A stretch of 64,000 nt of DNA from NCBI GenBank assembly GCA_033064195.1, contig JARBJD010000120.1, positions 124,001 through 188,000 on the forward strand, written 5' to 3'. Made by a program: the position numbers and the translations under genes. The notes under the pieces were generated by a model that saw nothing but the letters and a program-made list of their open reading frames with translations, made no database searches and had not been told where the DNA came from. Shown piece by piece: positions 23,783 through 36,747 of the stretch (its first letter is position 1; every line of letters starts with the position of its first letter). The DNA is from Blattamonas nauphoetae (lineage: Eukaryota; Preaxostyla; Oxymonadida).

Positions 23783-25695
23783 ATGACGAGTATGCCACCT
23801 CTAACTCAATGCTTTCCAATTTCTTGTCCTTCTCTTCAACACTTTTCTTGTTTCCGTTCAGACCGTCCGAAACCAGATGACCAACAATCTGGCTTCATTG
23901 ACGAAGATGATTCTTTCTTGGATGATCCATTTGGCTCTAGTAGTGATGAGGTCTGCTATTTCTCTTTCATTCGATTCGATTGCTCAATTCACACTCGCTG
24001 ACATCCTGTCTTTTTTTCTGTTCGTCTACCCTCCTCACTCATTTTTTTAATCTCATCATTCACAGGAACTTCCAAACATGACACCAGATGAACAGAATGA
24101 AGAGTATGCTGAGCTGGGAACAGCCTCTCTGATCGCATTCAGACGAGAAAAAAGAACCATCAAACGAACTTCTGATCCCTCATTTGTCTCTCATTCTTCT
24201 GATTCTAAAATCTTGGAACGAATGACGAATGCAACCAATTCACGAAGTGAAGGCCTTTATAATGAGACTATTGATGTCGACAGTGAATCTGGTTTTCTAA
24301 GTTCTGATAGCGATATGGATGGGTCTCTTCGAAATGTTCATCGGTATTCTCTCTCTCAATATGACATTTCATCCAGTAATCCACATCACAAACGCCAACA
24401 ACTCCAAACAACGCCAAGACATGGACAAACTCAAAATCGCAACAGAATGTCGCAACCATATCCATCATCCATGTCCGGCGGAGTTGGCTCAATATCTTCC
24501 GAAGCAATCAAACAGCTCAGAGCCAAAGTCGTGTCAAGCATCGAAAGATCCCTCCTAAATGCGATCAATAAGATTCAAAGTGACAACGATGAATCAGTTG
24601 ATCAGTCATGCCTCGACAAGTATCTTGAAAATGAAACAAAAGTGAAAAAGTCAAAAGTTCGCGACCTCGCAGCTTCAATCGAAGAATCGATTTTCAATGC
24701 TCATCCATCTCCGAGTTCATCACCGTACAAAGATCAAGTCAGAGAAGTGCTATTCAACCTGACAGATTCCAAAAACAGACAATTTCGACAACGTGTCTTT
24801 GGAGGCGCAATTCCAGTCTCAGAAATTGGGAAATTGGACAGTTGGGCCATGGCCAGTGATGAACTGCAACAAGAAAGGAAGGAAATTGAACAGAAAGCAC
24901 TCAAGAGCCTTATTATTCGTGAGGAAAGTGATAGATTAGCAGAACTTGAAGCAGAAAATACAGAAGAACAAAAACTTGCTCAACAAGCTGAAGAACAAGA
25001 CAAAGAAGAAATTGACAAGCAACCATCTCCTTCACCAGGACCCCAGTTAATCCAACCCGAATCAACGGCCAGCTCCGAATCCCTCTTCTCCATTCTCACC
25101 TCACTCCCAACAACCTCCGTAGCCTCAGCCCCAAAACCATCACTTATTAAGTTCACATCAAATGGTGCTGTCACTGACCATAAACTTGTCATGCCTCCCC
25201 TTCCTCTCTTGAATTACTCCTTCACGTCAATCATGGGATCATTTGATGCCTCTGGACTTAAACTACCACTTCAATTATCTCCTCCATCACCAACTGTCTT
25301 AAGCACTCTTCTTGCTCGCCTCAAACCCCTCTTTCTGGAATCAAGGACAGAACCATTGCCGTTGTCACTTTTCATCGCTGAACAGACTGACGAAACACAA
25401 AAACGGATGGCCCTCGCAATATCAAAGCAGATTGAGTTTCATAAAGGTGCCTGTACAGCTCCCTTGCTCCTTCATGAAGGGCATGATGAAGTCTTCTTTC
25501 TTTCGTCTTTTGTTTTCCCAAAACTTCCGAAAAGGTTGTATTCTTTTATTTCTTCCTCTTATTCACATGTTTTCGATACTATTCTTTTGGTCATTCACTT
25601 CGATGATGCACTTCAGCCTTGAATCAATGAGGAATCAAACAGAACCATTCTCGTTACAGAACATGAACGAACGAATATCAATGCCAATATATTGA
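23783..25695 (+). CDS. TFIIS central domain (TFS2M) protein, possible SPOC domain
   Basis: Exons 23783-23789, 23862-23950, 24066-25534 and 25617-25695 sum to 547 aa in phase. The first coding exon is just 7 nt (ATGACGA). A TFS2M domain lies at about 24700-24930: YKDQVREVLFNLTDSKNRQF, then RQRVFGGAIPVSEIGKL and MASDELQQERKEIEQKAL. This is the domain with which TFIIS, BYE1 and DIDO/PHF3 proteins bind RNA polymerase II. A C-terminal block (LLARLKPLFLESR .. ALAISKQIEF .. LPKS) could be a SPOC domain as in DIDO/PHF3, but that is tentative. No PHD finger and no TFIIS zinc ribbon are present, so it should bind polymerase II rather than trigger RNA cleavage. Acts in the nucleus. Confidence 0.8.
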
Positions 25696-26005
25696 ATAAA
25701 GATCAGTCAGAGTGATGAATCTAGAACTGTAGTGATTATTGTGTCATATGGATGATTTTTATGAAAATGATCGGCCCTCTTTAAGACGACCGATTTCTAT
25801 GGGTTAAAAAAGGCAATCATTACCAAAAATTTGACTTAATAATGAATTTTCATGAAGTGTGTTTGCAAGATTGAGAGAGTTCTCGTTGACAAAGAAAAGA
25901 ATACAGAACAGAAACTGAAGAAAAGCGATTTCACATTTCAACGGAAATGGAAATAAACCAGCATGTATTTCAGTTCAGGCTCAGTAAAGTCGTCGATATT
26001 AAAAG
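25696..26005. other. Intergenic region between convergent genes
   Basis: A 310-bp AT-rich gap between the 3' ends of the TFS2M (plus) and bromodomain (minus) genes. Nothing else was seen. Confidence 0.4.
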
Positions 26006-27309
26006 TTACCGTATCGCTCTCTTTCTCCCACTGTGATCAAAAGTGAAATATGGTGGAAAGCACACCTGCGGGTCATTGCTTCTCATATTCTGAACAAAAT
26101 CCAGAAAGTACTGCATTTCTTCATCCGTTAGGTTGTTCACTTTCAGAATGAGAAGCGCTTTTTCCTTATGACTTGTTGGTTTTCCTTGGAAGATGCGAGG
26201 GAGCGCTGGTTTTCCATCATCAAGAAGTCTAGTGCTTGAACGAAAAGATAGTTTGGGTTTTGCAGGACCAGGAGTGGGTGTTTGGGAGGGAGAGGGTTTT
26301 GGAGTCGATGGTTGGGAGGGAGTGGGTTTGGGAGTGGATGGGATGGTTGTGGGGGATGGTTCTGGGATGATGACAGGTTTTGGGTCGTGGCGTGGTATTG
26401 GGGTCGTTGAGAAGTGTGGAGGAATATCCGTGATCGTGTGTTGAGATGTCTGGGCCGGAACAGACGTGGGAATGATCAGATTTGGTTTGCTTGATGTCTG
26501 AGAAATAATGGTGCGTTGTGGTGATTTTTTAGTGAGTGTAACAGAAAGTGGAGAAGATGGAATATCGGTTGGTGATGATTTGGGTGGGAGTAGGTGAATG
26601 TTTGTTGATTTGAGTCTGATTGTTCGTCGTTTCGTGGTAGGGGTTTCCAATGGAGTTGCGTTCAGACTATCAGTACTTGCATCCATTAGACTACTATTTC
26701 GAGAGCGGAGTTCGTCAGTCATAGCGCGGTATCTGTCCGCGGGAGTGGAATTCGCTGCTCTTTGAACATCGTCCTGTGTCCACCACCCTTTTTCCACCGC
26801 ATCCTCGAGCGCCAATGAGAAGTCTTTTTGGAGAGTCTGCGCCTTCAGGCTCATCGGATGAAGCGGTCCATTATAAACATAACAATTGTCCCAAATCGTA
26901 TGAACAGCGGTGAGAAGTTCTTCTGCATTTCGAAAAAGAGAATATCCTCTTTGTCTGGAATCTGGCTTGACTTTAGCTGTCGTATCCCCTTTGGAGATTG
27001 GGTAGAAGACTGGTGTACAAAGCTCGACAGTCGTTAGATCCATCGGCCTCCTGATGACTGTCAGGTAATCGGGAACATTGTCTAGCAGAGGATCAACAGG
27101 ACGCTTGAATGGTTGAGCGAACTGTTGGCCTGATAGACGGATCACCGCTTTTCTCAGATGACTGAGGAGATGAAAACAGAGGTGTCAAACGTCAATTGTT
27201 CAGCATCAATTCGGGAATATATGTCGCTAGATCGAGAATAATCGGATGAATTAGATGCAGGTGATGAAGAAAGGTGATTTAGGGAGGATGGATTGAGTTT
27301 GAGATTCAT
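26006..27309 (-). CDS. Bromodomain protein with C-terminal NET-like segment
   Basis: Exons 27309-27191 and 27161-26006 (intron 29 nt) give 424 aa in phase. The bromodomain runs from THLRKAVIRLSGQQFAQPF through PVDPLLDNVPDYLTVIRRPMDL, AEELLTAVHTIWDNCYVYNG and LKAQTLQKDF. It keeps the VP-DY and PMDL marks and the Asn of the Y-N-G acetyl-lysine pocket. A long Thr/Pro/Ser-rich linker (repeated TPKPTPSQ units) follows. The C-terminus (NNLTDEEMQYFLDFVQNM) resembles an extraterminal (NET) segment of BET proteins. A BET-like reader of acetylated histones in the nucleus is therefore likely, with one bromodomain as in plant GTE proteins. Confidence 0.83.
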
Positions 27310-27311
27310 TC

Positions 27312-27788
27312 ATGGATCAAGGGCCGATCGATCCAAAACATGAAAAGAGAGACAAAAAGAGAGAAGAAGGACATGCATCATCCCGAAATGAACTCTGGTT
27401 GTCTTGAGTAGATGAAGAAGGTCTTGATTGTCTGTCTCCACTAAACCCAGACTTCAATGATTCATTGATAGCGAAATAACGCCCAAATGATTGGCAATCA
27501 CATGTTGAAAAAGATGACATGAAATATAATGGAGAAAACAATGCGTTGAAAAGTGATATTTCGATGTGAAATCCAATGGGTAAGGAAAGAATGGCTTTGA
27601 AAAATGAGACATGAAAAGTGAATTAACTTTTGTTTCTATCGTACAAATTTTTTGAAACTTTAAGAAAGACCCTAATCTGCTGAAACAGTGGGAAAGAGAT
27701 CAAAGAGAATCTCTCAAAAAATCGTTCGAAGGAGTTACGACGGCGTGGAAAGTGGCGATTGACGATGATCAAGTGTTGACAAACTAGT
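27312..27788 (+). CDS. Possible small gene divergent from the bromodomain gene
   Basis: An ATG at 27312 opens a charged frame (MDQGPIDPKHEKRDKKREEG) 3 bp from the bromodomain start on the other strand. A second coding-looking stretch follows an acceptor-like TTTAAG at about 27664 and ends at 27788 (NLLKQWERDQRESLKKSFEG). I could not phase the middle exons, so the model is only a suggestion. The product is unknown. Confidence 0.25.
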
Positions 27789-28373
27789 TGATTTTAAGAA
27801 TGTTTTTAAGCTTTATCAGAAATAGGAGAGATATTTAGGATGATTCAGGAATAGTTCAGAGAGAAACATCACATAGGATGAGAGATCACGAAAAAGTGAG
27901 GAGATCGTTGAATGGAGGTACCGGCAACGAGATGATTGTCAAAAAGGAAGTGGAACAATTTTCATTCGAAATAAAAGATGTTCAGAGAAATTGGTCGCGA
28001 TACAATCAGTGGTTCAAAAAAGAGCGATTTGATGGTGACATTTTTAGTGATTTTGTCAACTTTTCAGAATCAAGTGGGATGATGATATGAGCCATGTGAG
28101 GGAAGAGAATTGTGTGGGAGTTGAAAATAGTGACAAAAACACACTGAATGTCACATGACTACTTCAACTGCCGAAGAGAAATCGATCTCGCCCTTTTCCA
28201 GTCGATTGTTGAATGAATGATGAAAAAGAGCGAATTCATCCTGAATTGTCCGAATAATGACAAACAAAGTGAAAATAAAGAACATAGAGGCTTACAAGAG
28301 TGATCAATAGTGGAAAATAGCCAGAATAATCAAGAAAAAACACTTGAACAAAATATGTGTATTATTTGTGGCC
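27789..28373. other. Intergenic region
   Basis: About 585 bp. One ATG-initiated 70-codon frame (27878-28090, plus strand) is present, charged and helix-like, but no splice or similarity evidence supports it. Otherwise nothing was recognised. Confidence 0.3.
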
Positions 28374-31300
28374 TCATAGTGAGAAGGATAAGGTGAGATA
28401 ATCACTGCCAGACACCGTCAAATCCACCAGATGAATCGGCATTAATAGCATCAACACTGATGGAGAGAGTAGATTCAAAAAATGACAACAGAATTGATCA
28501 AACTGGGCCGTTTTCTTTCCCGTTTTCTTTTTTCCCCGTTCGCGACTGTGTGTCTTCGACTGGAGGAGAGGTGTGGCGGCAGCAATTTTGTCGTTGAGTC
28601 TTGTGTGAGTTGGAAGAATGTACGGCGAATCATCGGAAAGTTGGAGATCCTTCTTTTTGTATTTGTGCTTCTTGTCCTGTTTCTCTCGTTCACGCCGCTC
28701 TCTGTCTTCCAACTTTCGGCGGAGTTTGGCTCGTTTGATCATGTCTCGTCGTTCGCGGTCGTTTTCGCGGTCGGCGATGGGTGATGGTGAAATTGGGCTT
28801 CCACGACGTTGCGGGACAAGCAGGTCGTTGATCCATTGAGTGTTCGGATTCTCCTTCTTCGCTTGTCGTCGGAGTTGGCGTGCTGAAGAGAAGAGGAGGG
28901 AGGATGAGGAAAGAATGAGGAAGTGATGAGCAGACCATTCACAATCCCAGGAAGGACTCCGTCGTCTCTCATCCACAGCAACTGCTCGTCCTGTGTCAAT
29001 GGCTGCGGCAGACGTGCCTGAGGCTTGTGGACAGTTGGAAGTGGGACCAGAACAGAGACCGTCTCCATGCTCTCCAGCCGGTGCTCCATGATGTAGCTGC
29101 CTGGGCCTTCTCCGTAGCCATTCTGGAGATACGAGATGAATCCGAGCAGAGTGGACAGCTTCTGCATCGTCCTCTCCTTCGCCTGCTCTCGTTTCTCGCG
29201 TTCCCGCTCTTGCCCATCGCGTTCAGATGCTTGTTGGTAGGTTCGGGTTTGCTCGACCTTCTCGATTGTGGGGTGTGAAGCCTGGATGAACTCCCGTGTG
29301 TGGGAACAGATGGCGTCGAGCATCATTGACAGTGTGTAGCTTCTGTTGCATTCTGAGAAAAGTGGAGAAGGACAGAAAACAGACCCATCATAAACAATTC
29401 CCCGTCAGTGAACGGCGTGGCGGGAACGACGTAAGAGATGTCGTCTCCTCCATCGCGGGAGAGGATGAGTTGAGCCAGCTCTTCACCGTCTGGCTCCTTC
29501 GTCTTCAATGAAGTCGGAGGGACGTTGTCAGGCGTTTGGACTGGCAATTGTTCGTCTGGAGGGAGGTTCGTGACGACTCCGTGGTGGCTGGGTGACGTGA
29601 AAAAAGGAGGAGGACAGACCGGGACATGGAGAAGCTTGGGACTGCTTGCAAAGATGGATGCGACGACTTGTTGGGTGTCTTGCTTCGTTCGATGTCTTCC
29701 TTTCTGTCCACAACGAGGATGTCGTTCGTGTCGTTCATGTTGAACGCCTTTGGTCGGGCTCGTTCCAAGTGTCTGATGCGGTTGGAGATGATCTGGGCGA
29801 CGACAAGACGAGAAGAAGCGAACGCGTTGACCCTTGACTGGAGTGAGTGGAGAGACGAGAGTGTTACTTCAATGTCGTGTTTGTCTGAGCGAGCAAAGGT
29901 GAATGAAAAGAATGAAGAGGAGACCAATATAGTTTGAGATGACCTGTTTGAGCTGAGACAGGACGAGCTGCATCATCACGGCCAATTTCAGTCGTTCTGT
30001 GCTTTGCGGAACAGACGGCTTTTGTCGGATTGGAGGCGGGCTAAGAGAGGGAGAAACAAGACCCATCAGAAAGAAGAACGAGACCTCCCTGTGTGCAATC
30101 CGAAGAGATGTGCGGTCATTGGCTCGTAAACCATCATTCCGGACTTGTTGGTCGGCTTCTCTGTGGAGACGATGAGGAGGCTGTCTGTGATTTGGAGTTG
30201 GTTGTAGAATGATGGGGATGTTGTCTCTTCCCCGAGGTCTTCTGGAATCAGGATCTTCGCAGCACTAAGCAGATGAGTGGGAGAGAATGAGAAGAGTGAG
30301 AAGGAAAGAGGAGACAGACGCTTCGAGTTCGGGGATGTTTCTGGGATTGAAGAGAGTGACGAGTGTTTGTGGAGGTTCTGAGAGCACCCATTTCCACTTC
30401 CTTTCCAGCGCATCGGTGATTGTTCCCTGATCCACATCCACTCTCAGATTCATCTTCACAAACACAGTTTCTGGCGTTGTCGACCCCGAATGGCAGAATG
30501 AGATCAGGAGTCCGCCGATGTCGACAGGATCTTGGGAGTCCACGAGCTGAGTGATGATTGATGACTCTGGCTGGTTGATGGTATTCTGATCGAGGTATGT
30601 GCTGACTGTGAAGAGGAAGCGTCGGCGCTCTTCGCTGACGAGGTCGGAGACTTCAACACTTTTGGTTTTGATCACTTCGTCTCGGGTTTGAGAAGTGGTT
30701 TTGAGATCGTATTTGTATGGTTCTTGCACGGGACGAATGCGGGCGATGAGTTCGGTGGTGTTAACTTTTGTTTGGCGCAGAGAGTATCCAGAACATTGTG
30801 TGCATTCTGTTCGGAATGGGGTGTTCGGATTGACAAGGAAATGGTGGAGATCTTGAGCAGATATGAAAGAAACAGAGAGAAGATGTGATGTACGCTCCTT
30901 CCAACCCATTGTGGCTTCAATAATGAGCGGGGCGATGTCGTTTGCTTGTGGGGCCCAGAAATAGTTTCCACAGCCACGAGATGCAATCATTCGCATAACC
31001 TCATCTTCAGATTGTCCATTTTGACCCGCCCGGATCGTTGATACTGATGGAGGATTGGGAAGGACGGAATCAGGGCCGCCGAAGGATGGTTCGACGCTAC
31101 AGTGCATTCGAACAACAGCCCCGATTAAATTGGGATCGCGGATGCCCTCTGTAATGTTCCCGTCACTGATGAGAATGATGACACGGCGATAGTCCGGAGG
31201 AAGTGGACCGTCATTCGAGTAACTGTTGATGGTTGTGAATGCCTGTTCCAATCCTTCGCATAAGTTTGAAGCAGGGAGAGTGCGTATATCAGAGAATATA

Positions 31301-32208
31301 GTATCCAGATTTGGAGGTGAATTGAGAACAGAAGAGTGATTCGAGGAGGCATCAGTCAAAGAAAGTTCAAGGCTCATTCCTGGGGCGTCATCGAAGTTAT
31401 GGTCCAAACATTCCTCCTCACGCAAAATACCAACACGAAAAGGACGTAAAACGACATTCGCACTACGATTGAATGTCACAATAGAGAGATAATCGTTCGA
31501 ATCAAGAATTTGGAGTGAGTTTCGGATTCCCTCGAATACATCGTCTAGTTTATGTGATTCCTCCATTGAAGAGGAGGTACTAATGGCGAAACATATTGAT
31601 AGCTTTTCTCTGGGGCTAGTTTCAGCTAGTGAAGGCGAATAAAGAGTGAGGAGTACATCAGCCTCACCGCCGAGAGGGGTCATGCGAACTTTCGGTGAGA
31701 CATCAAGCGTTAATCGAACATTTCCTTCGTATCCAGAAATAAATGGAAGAGAATGAGGTTCGGTAACAAGGAGACGGAGGATTAGTTCTGCTGACGCTTG
31801 TCTATGCGAATCTGTCGTTGTTCCAGAAAGTTTGCCGCCATATGTGGAAAGAAAGTGGAGAAGATCTCTCGTTTCATCTTGTGAAGTGAGTGCTCTGAAG
31901 AATTGTTCCATCATGCTTGTGATTTCCGGAGAAAAAAGATGTGGTGAAGCGTCTAAAGTGGTGATGAGGAAAATATTGTGCAAACTATGAGAGAGATCTT
32001 CTTGGAGAATAGCCCCAAATATTTTCTCTTCAGCTAACTCCAAGAGTTCAACTGGAAGACCCTGAGGCTCAGATCCATCGATATCATAGTGTAGTGCTAA
32101 TACGTCCTCCCAAGTCAATTCGTCTGCATGATCATGAAATTTGATGCAACGTCTTGCTAAATTGAGGACTTTCTTCTTGAAATAAGCTGGGTGAAGTGGT
32201 TTATCCAT
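28374..32208 (-). CDS. von Willebrand factor A domain protein, multi-exon
   Basis: The start is taken at ATG 32208 (MDKPLHPAYFKKKV). An in-frame ATG at 32319 would add a hydrophobic, signal-like leader (MLTCIVVVIVIFSVF) but lies in AT-rich, probably untranslated sequence. The first long exon (to about 30330) holds a vWA domain at about 31650-30950: KLSICFAISTSSSM at the MIDAS site, LSIVTFNRSA, then RVIILISDGNIT. The canonical first MIDAS Asp is replaced (AIS in place of DxS), so metal binding may be weak. Downstream exons (about 30250-28374, several introns) encode helical segments and a Lys/Arg/Glu-rich C-terminal stretch near 28750-28600 (RRKLEDRERREREKQDKKHK). The exact 3' exons are not settled. 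The function is unknown; vWA proteins generally mediate protein-protein contacts. Confidence 0.65.
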
Positions 32209-32476
32209 GATCACGACCAACACTTTTGTTTTCAGTTTATCATAACCAGCAATTTCAATCAAGAAAACATCAGAAAAGACAGAAAAGATAACAATGACAA
32301 CAACTATACATGTGAGCATAAAAGATTCCCAGGAATGGGACTAGTTAATGAATGCGGTTTACTCCGAAGCTGTCCTCGTCTGGGGAGATGTCCTATCTTT
32401 CGTCTTTCAGATGCACAAAGTTCACAGAAAGAGATCCAACATATATGACCCAAAGATGAGACACGTGTGGCGGATG

Positions 32477-35400
32477 TCATTTGGAGGACACAGAGCGTGG
32501 AGTTTCCACGGGCGTCTTCAACGATTGATGTGCTGCTTTAGTGAGGGTGTTGACTTCATCTTCGCTTTCCAGGGTTTCCAGAGTCTTCTCAAAAGCTAAC
32601 TTCTCTGTGGCCATTGCCAAATTCAAGGTGCAGTCCGTGCCACGTCCGTCCGCTGAGAAGAACGGGCGCTGTGTCAGAATGAGGATCTTCAGAACCCAAA
32701 CAAGAGCCTCGAGCCCTTCGTCCGTCTTTTTGGTTTTCCAATTGACTGCAAGCTTGTCCAGACAGTCTGCGAGAAGAACGAAAGTGGTTGGCTGACAAGC
32801 AGTGCCTGCCATTCGACGCGAAGTGATGATGAAGAATTTGAAGACGTGGTGGACGCAGGTGGCGATGGTGATGGTTTGCTGGGAGACAGGACCGGTTGGG
32901 GACGGGAGGGATTGTTGGAGGAGGAGGAGAAGAGAGGTGATGCGTCGCATAACACAAACAAGATTGTGACGCAAGAGATTGAACAAGGTGTCGTTCTTCT
33001 TGTCCAAACTGAGTGCAAGCAATTCGAGAGAATCGAACAAGACTTGGACGAACGAAAGATCAACGTTGTTCTCTTTTCCCTCTTCGATCTGTGTGAGGTC
33101 GGTGTGGATCCAAATCCCAATCTCCTTCCAAGGAATGAGCTGTTTGTTCGTGTCCGGTGATCGGATGAAGAGGGAGACAATTCTCGCTTGAATCTGGGCA
33201 ATGTGTTGGTGTGTGGAGGGGGCGACGAGATGGTTGAGGAGTGGAGTAACGCAGAGAGTGGAACACAACGGAGGATGAGCTTCGAGAAGAGTGGCTGCGA
33301 TGAATAAGAAAGGAAGAGTGTGCTGGTGTTCGGGCTCGAAGAAGAACTGAAGATTTGGGAGAAAGTAACCGCTAAATGATTCACTGACTTCTTCCCAGAC
33401 ATTTGCTTGGCGAGTGAGAGTCTCTCTGTGCGGGGGTTTGTTGAACTCCTGGAGAAGAGAGGCGAACTGGACGAGAAGGGCAGTTGTGGCATGCGTGTTG
33501 TTCTGCTTGTCAGCTGGGAAGGAGTAGAGGAGTGGGATGATGGTCTGGTTCACGATTCCCAGAGAGTTGAGCAGGAACGTGTGATTGTTCAGAATATGGG
33601 CGATCAATTGTTGGCCTATTTTCGAGAAAGTTTTGAGTTGTGTTGGAGACAGCATTTCGGCAAGAACGTCGTCTCCGTGTCCATCCATGAAGAAATGGTT
33701 GGTCTCGGTTGGGATGACGAAATCGCCTTTGTCCGTCTCTTCCTCCTTTCTCGTCTTTCCCAGTGCGACAGTGTGGAGAAGAGAAGAGAGGGAAGAGAGG
33801 GAGTCGTCGGTGAGGAGGTAGTACGAGAATGGCTGAATCTGGATGAGAGAATCGAACTGTTTGAGGGTGTCTTCACAATCATCACTGTTCTTGTTTATGT
33901 CTGTCTGTGAAATGTGTGGCCCTTCCAAAATCTCTTGCGGGAGTTGGAAGAACGTGGTGAATGACGAGAAGAGAGTTGAGAATGAATTGGAGAGTGAGGA
34001 GAGGTAACACGACAGACAATTCTTGTCGTACGGCGTCAGGATCGACAGAACATCGGGATGAGACAGCGAATTCAGAATTCGAAAGGCTCCAGCGTCGCTT
34101 TCTGGGGCAGACCGTTTCAGGGCAGCTCCGATGAGACTCATTTTGGAGGTCAGGACCGTCTTGTTCATCTCCAAAATTCGGTCGAGGAGTTTGTGCATGA
34201 GTCCAGAAGACGTGGCTTCCTGGACAGCGTGAAGAGCGGACTCCGTGCTTGACTTAAGACCAATGACGACCAAGTTTAGCATCACACAGAGGTTGGTCTG
34301 TGGACACGGGTCGTTGACGAGGCGTTTGATCAATATGGTGAAATCGACTTTCGAGCAGAGATGTGTCATGACTTCTGGTTTTAGTCTGCTGATTGTGACG
34401 ACAGTGGTCATCACAATCTGTTGGAGGGTGCCTTCGGCACGTGTAGCGAGGTCGAGAAGAGCGTCGACACACTCAGTGGTGCAGAATTCGTGAGAAAGCG
34501 CGGAGTTGTGGAGAATGGCAAGATTACCAATTGCTTTCGCAGCATATTGTGCTTTTCCAAGAGATTCACTCCAAAGGGCTCCAATCATGGTTTTAACGAC
34601 GGATTCGTTGAACTGCCACTTCGGATCGATTGGGATGAGTTCAGGCTCAGATTTTTCTTGTGGTGGTTGTTCCTCTCCTCCACTTCCAACTGGAGTCTTC
34701 GATTTCACTGATTTCTCTCGTGGAATATAGTATAGCAGCTCTCCTAGAGCAGCAGTGGCATATCTCGATGGAAGCTCATCGTTTGATTCAATTCCTGCAG
34801 CGAGTGTGGTGACCAGTCCCGAGGTGGCGAGAGTGGAGCTCACTCGTTTAGTGTATCGAAGAAGGGTTGCGAAAACGATTGAGAGTTGGAGAACGATCTG
34901 TGGGATGGGTGGGTCTTTGAGAAGCCCAAACAGGACAGTCCCGAATTTGGAGCGAAGAATAAGTGTTGAGACTTCTTCGTTTCGAGAAATGTACGAAATA
35001 TAGTTGAGGACATTCGAAAACTGCCCCTGGGTTTGAGGATTATTGTCCCTCATGACGTTTGTGATGCAATTTCGGAGATAGGGGAGTACTTCACTAAGGT
35101 GCGTGTCAATGGTTGTATTGGACGGGTTTCGAAGTTGTTCAGATGTGAGGGGATTGAAATAGAATCCGACATTCGCAAAATTTGTCTTGATAGGTTCAAT
35201 ATCTGAGATGGAGAAGATTGGTGTGGCAACTAGATCTGTTGGCGTGTTCCAAACAATGTTGTCAAGTTGGGGTGCCTCAGGAAGTGAGGGTATTGGTTGG
35301 ATATCCAAATCAACGAGAGGAATTCCTATGTCAGATTTTGGGGCATCAGAACCAAAGAAGAAGCGTGAATCGACACCAAGTTGCTGAACAGCGTAATAAT

Positions 35401-36455
35401 CATCTTCAGTTCCTAGTGCTGACGCTCCAATCTCTCCGTTGTTCATTTTTAACTCGCGATCTCTCGTGATGTTCATGAGGGCATCAGTGAACAGTTGTGG
35501 TTGGAGTGGAAACACATATAAACAATGTCTCCAGAAAGGATGATAATTTAGTTCCGGCCATGACATTCTGTGGAGAGGAGATTTGCAGAGAAGACCAGAA
35601 ATCAGGTCTGTAAAGTCGGGACTCCATGCTGGATTTAGAGTTGGTTCAGAAAAGAGGATTGAACGGGACAGAGACTTTGTGTCAGTTCCTGCAAACGGTG
35701 GGTGACCCTCCACCATTTCATACATTAGACAACCCAAGGCCCAGAGATCTGATTGATAGGAAAATGGATATGCGAATTTGGGGTTATTGTATTCTTCGCC
35801 AAACCCAGTAAGTGTAATGCCATGTGATCGAATAAGTTCGGGAGCGAGGTACTCAAGATGACGAAATGTGAGGCGAGACTCAGGCTGAAAGAATGAAAGG
35901 GAAATGGATGAATACCAGATCTGGTCTGACTCGGTCAATACGAGACGAATATTTGAAATCGCATAGTTTCATTGTGCCAGCTCCGTCAAAAAGAATCGTT
36001 GACGGGTGTAGATCTCCATATACGATTCCATTTTGATGAAGGAACCTGAAAAAAAAGGAGAGTGTGATGAATGCGAAAACTTCACACAATAAGGCGGCAC
36101 GAATATCAGAAGTGAAAGCTCGGATAGATGTTTCATTAAGTTTCTTATCCTGGCTCAAGAGGTTCGCCAGATCTCCGCCTGCACACAATTCCGACACAAC
36201 CCAAATGTGATTGGTGGTTCCATACCATTCGATAAATTTCACGATGTTAGGATGCTCGAGTGTGTGCCAAATCTGAACCTCGGCTGAAACAAGATCACGT
36301 TGAGAGTTGTCAATTTCTTTCATGCAATAATATTGGATGGACTTCTTTTGTCGACCAAGATAACATTTTGAATGAAGGCCTTCTCCTATCTGTTCTTGAG
36401 TCTACGAATAAAGGCATTGGGTGTTCAGAGATAATCAAACCTTGTAATTTTCCAT
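32477..36455 (-). CDS. ULK4: ULK4/RUNKEL-type (pseudo)kinase with ARM-repeat tail
   Basis: Exons 36455-36441, 36401-36088, 36045-35916 and 35884-32477 sum exactly to 1288 aa. The protein begins MENYKTQEQIGEGLHSKCYL, close to the family start MENF.LYEEIGRG. The N-terminal kinase fold keeps a VAIK-like Lys (YYCMKEID), but HRD is YGD (VYGDLHPSTILF) and DFG is DFK (KLCDFKYSS), as expected of the degenerate ULK4 group. LAPELI and SDLWALGCLMYEMVEGHPPF follow. About 850 C-terminal residues are helical ARM/HEAT repeats, as in ULK4 and plant RUNKEL/TIO. ULK4 acts with STK36/Fused in motile-cilia assembly. The first exon is only 15 nt and the introns are 31-42 nt. Confidence 0.88.
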
Positions 36456-36747
36456 TCTTTCAATTCAGATCAAACCATGACAACAAATCATGTAAACGAT
36501 GGACTGAAATTAATGCCCATTCAACCACAAATTCTCGTCAAAAATATAGAATACTTTGAATTGATAAAGAATTTTCTGCCAAATACTGTCACAAAATGAT
36601 GTCTGTGTGACGATCGAACCGATGAATAGTTGCTAGACTGTACATTGAAGAATTGTTTGAAATTCTGCAGAAATGAAGAAAAAATGAGTCAATGAACATG
36701 TTTCTGTCATTGACTTCAGAAGCAGTTTCACAAACCACTTATAGGGC

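Noticed and set aside
27878-28090. A 70-codon plus-strand frame
   Set aside because: Charged and ATG-initiated, but isolated, with no similarity or exon partners; left as intergenic.
32209-32319. N-terminal extension of the vWA protein with a signal-like leader
   Set aside because: In frame but AT-rich and low in complexity; ATG 32208 is the simpler start. Kept as an alternative.
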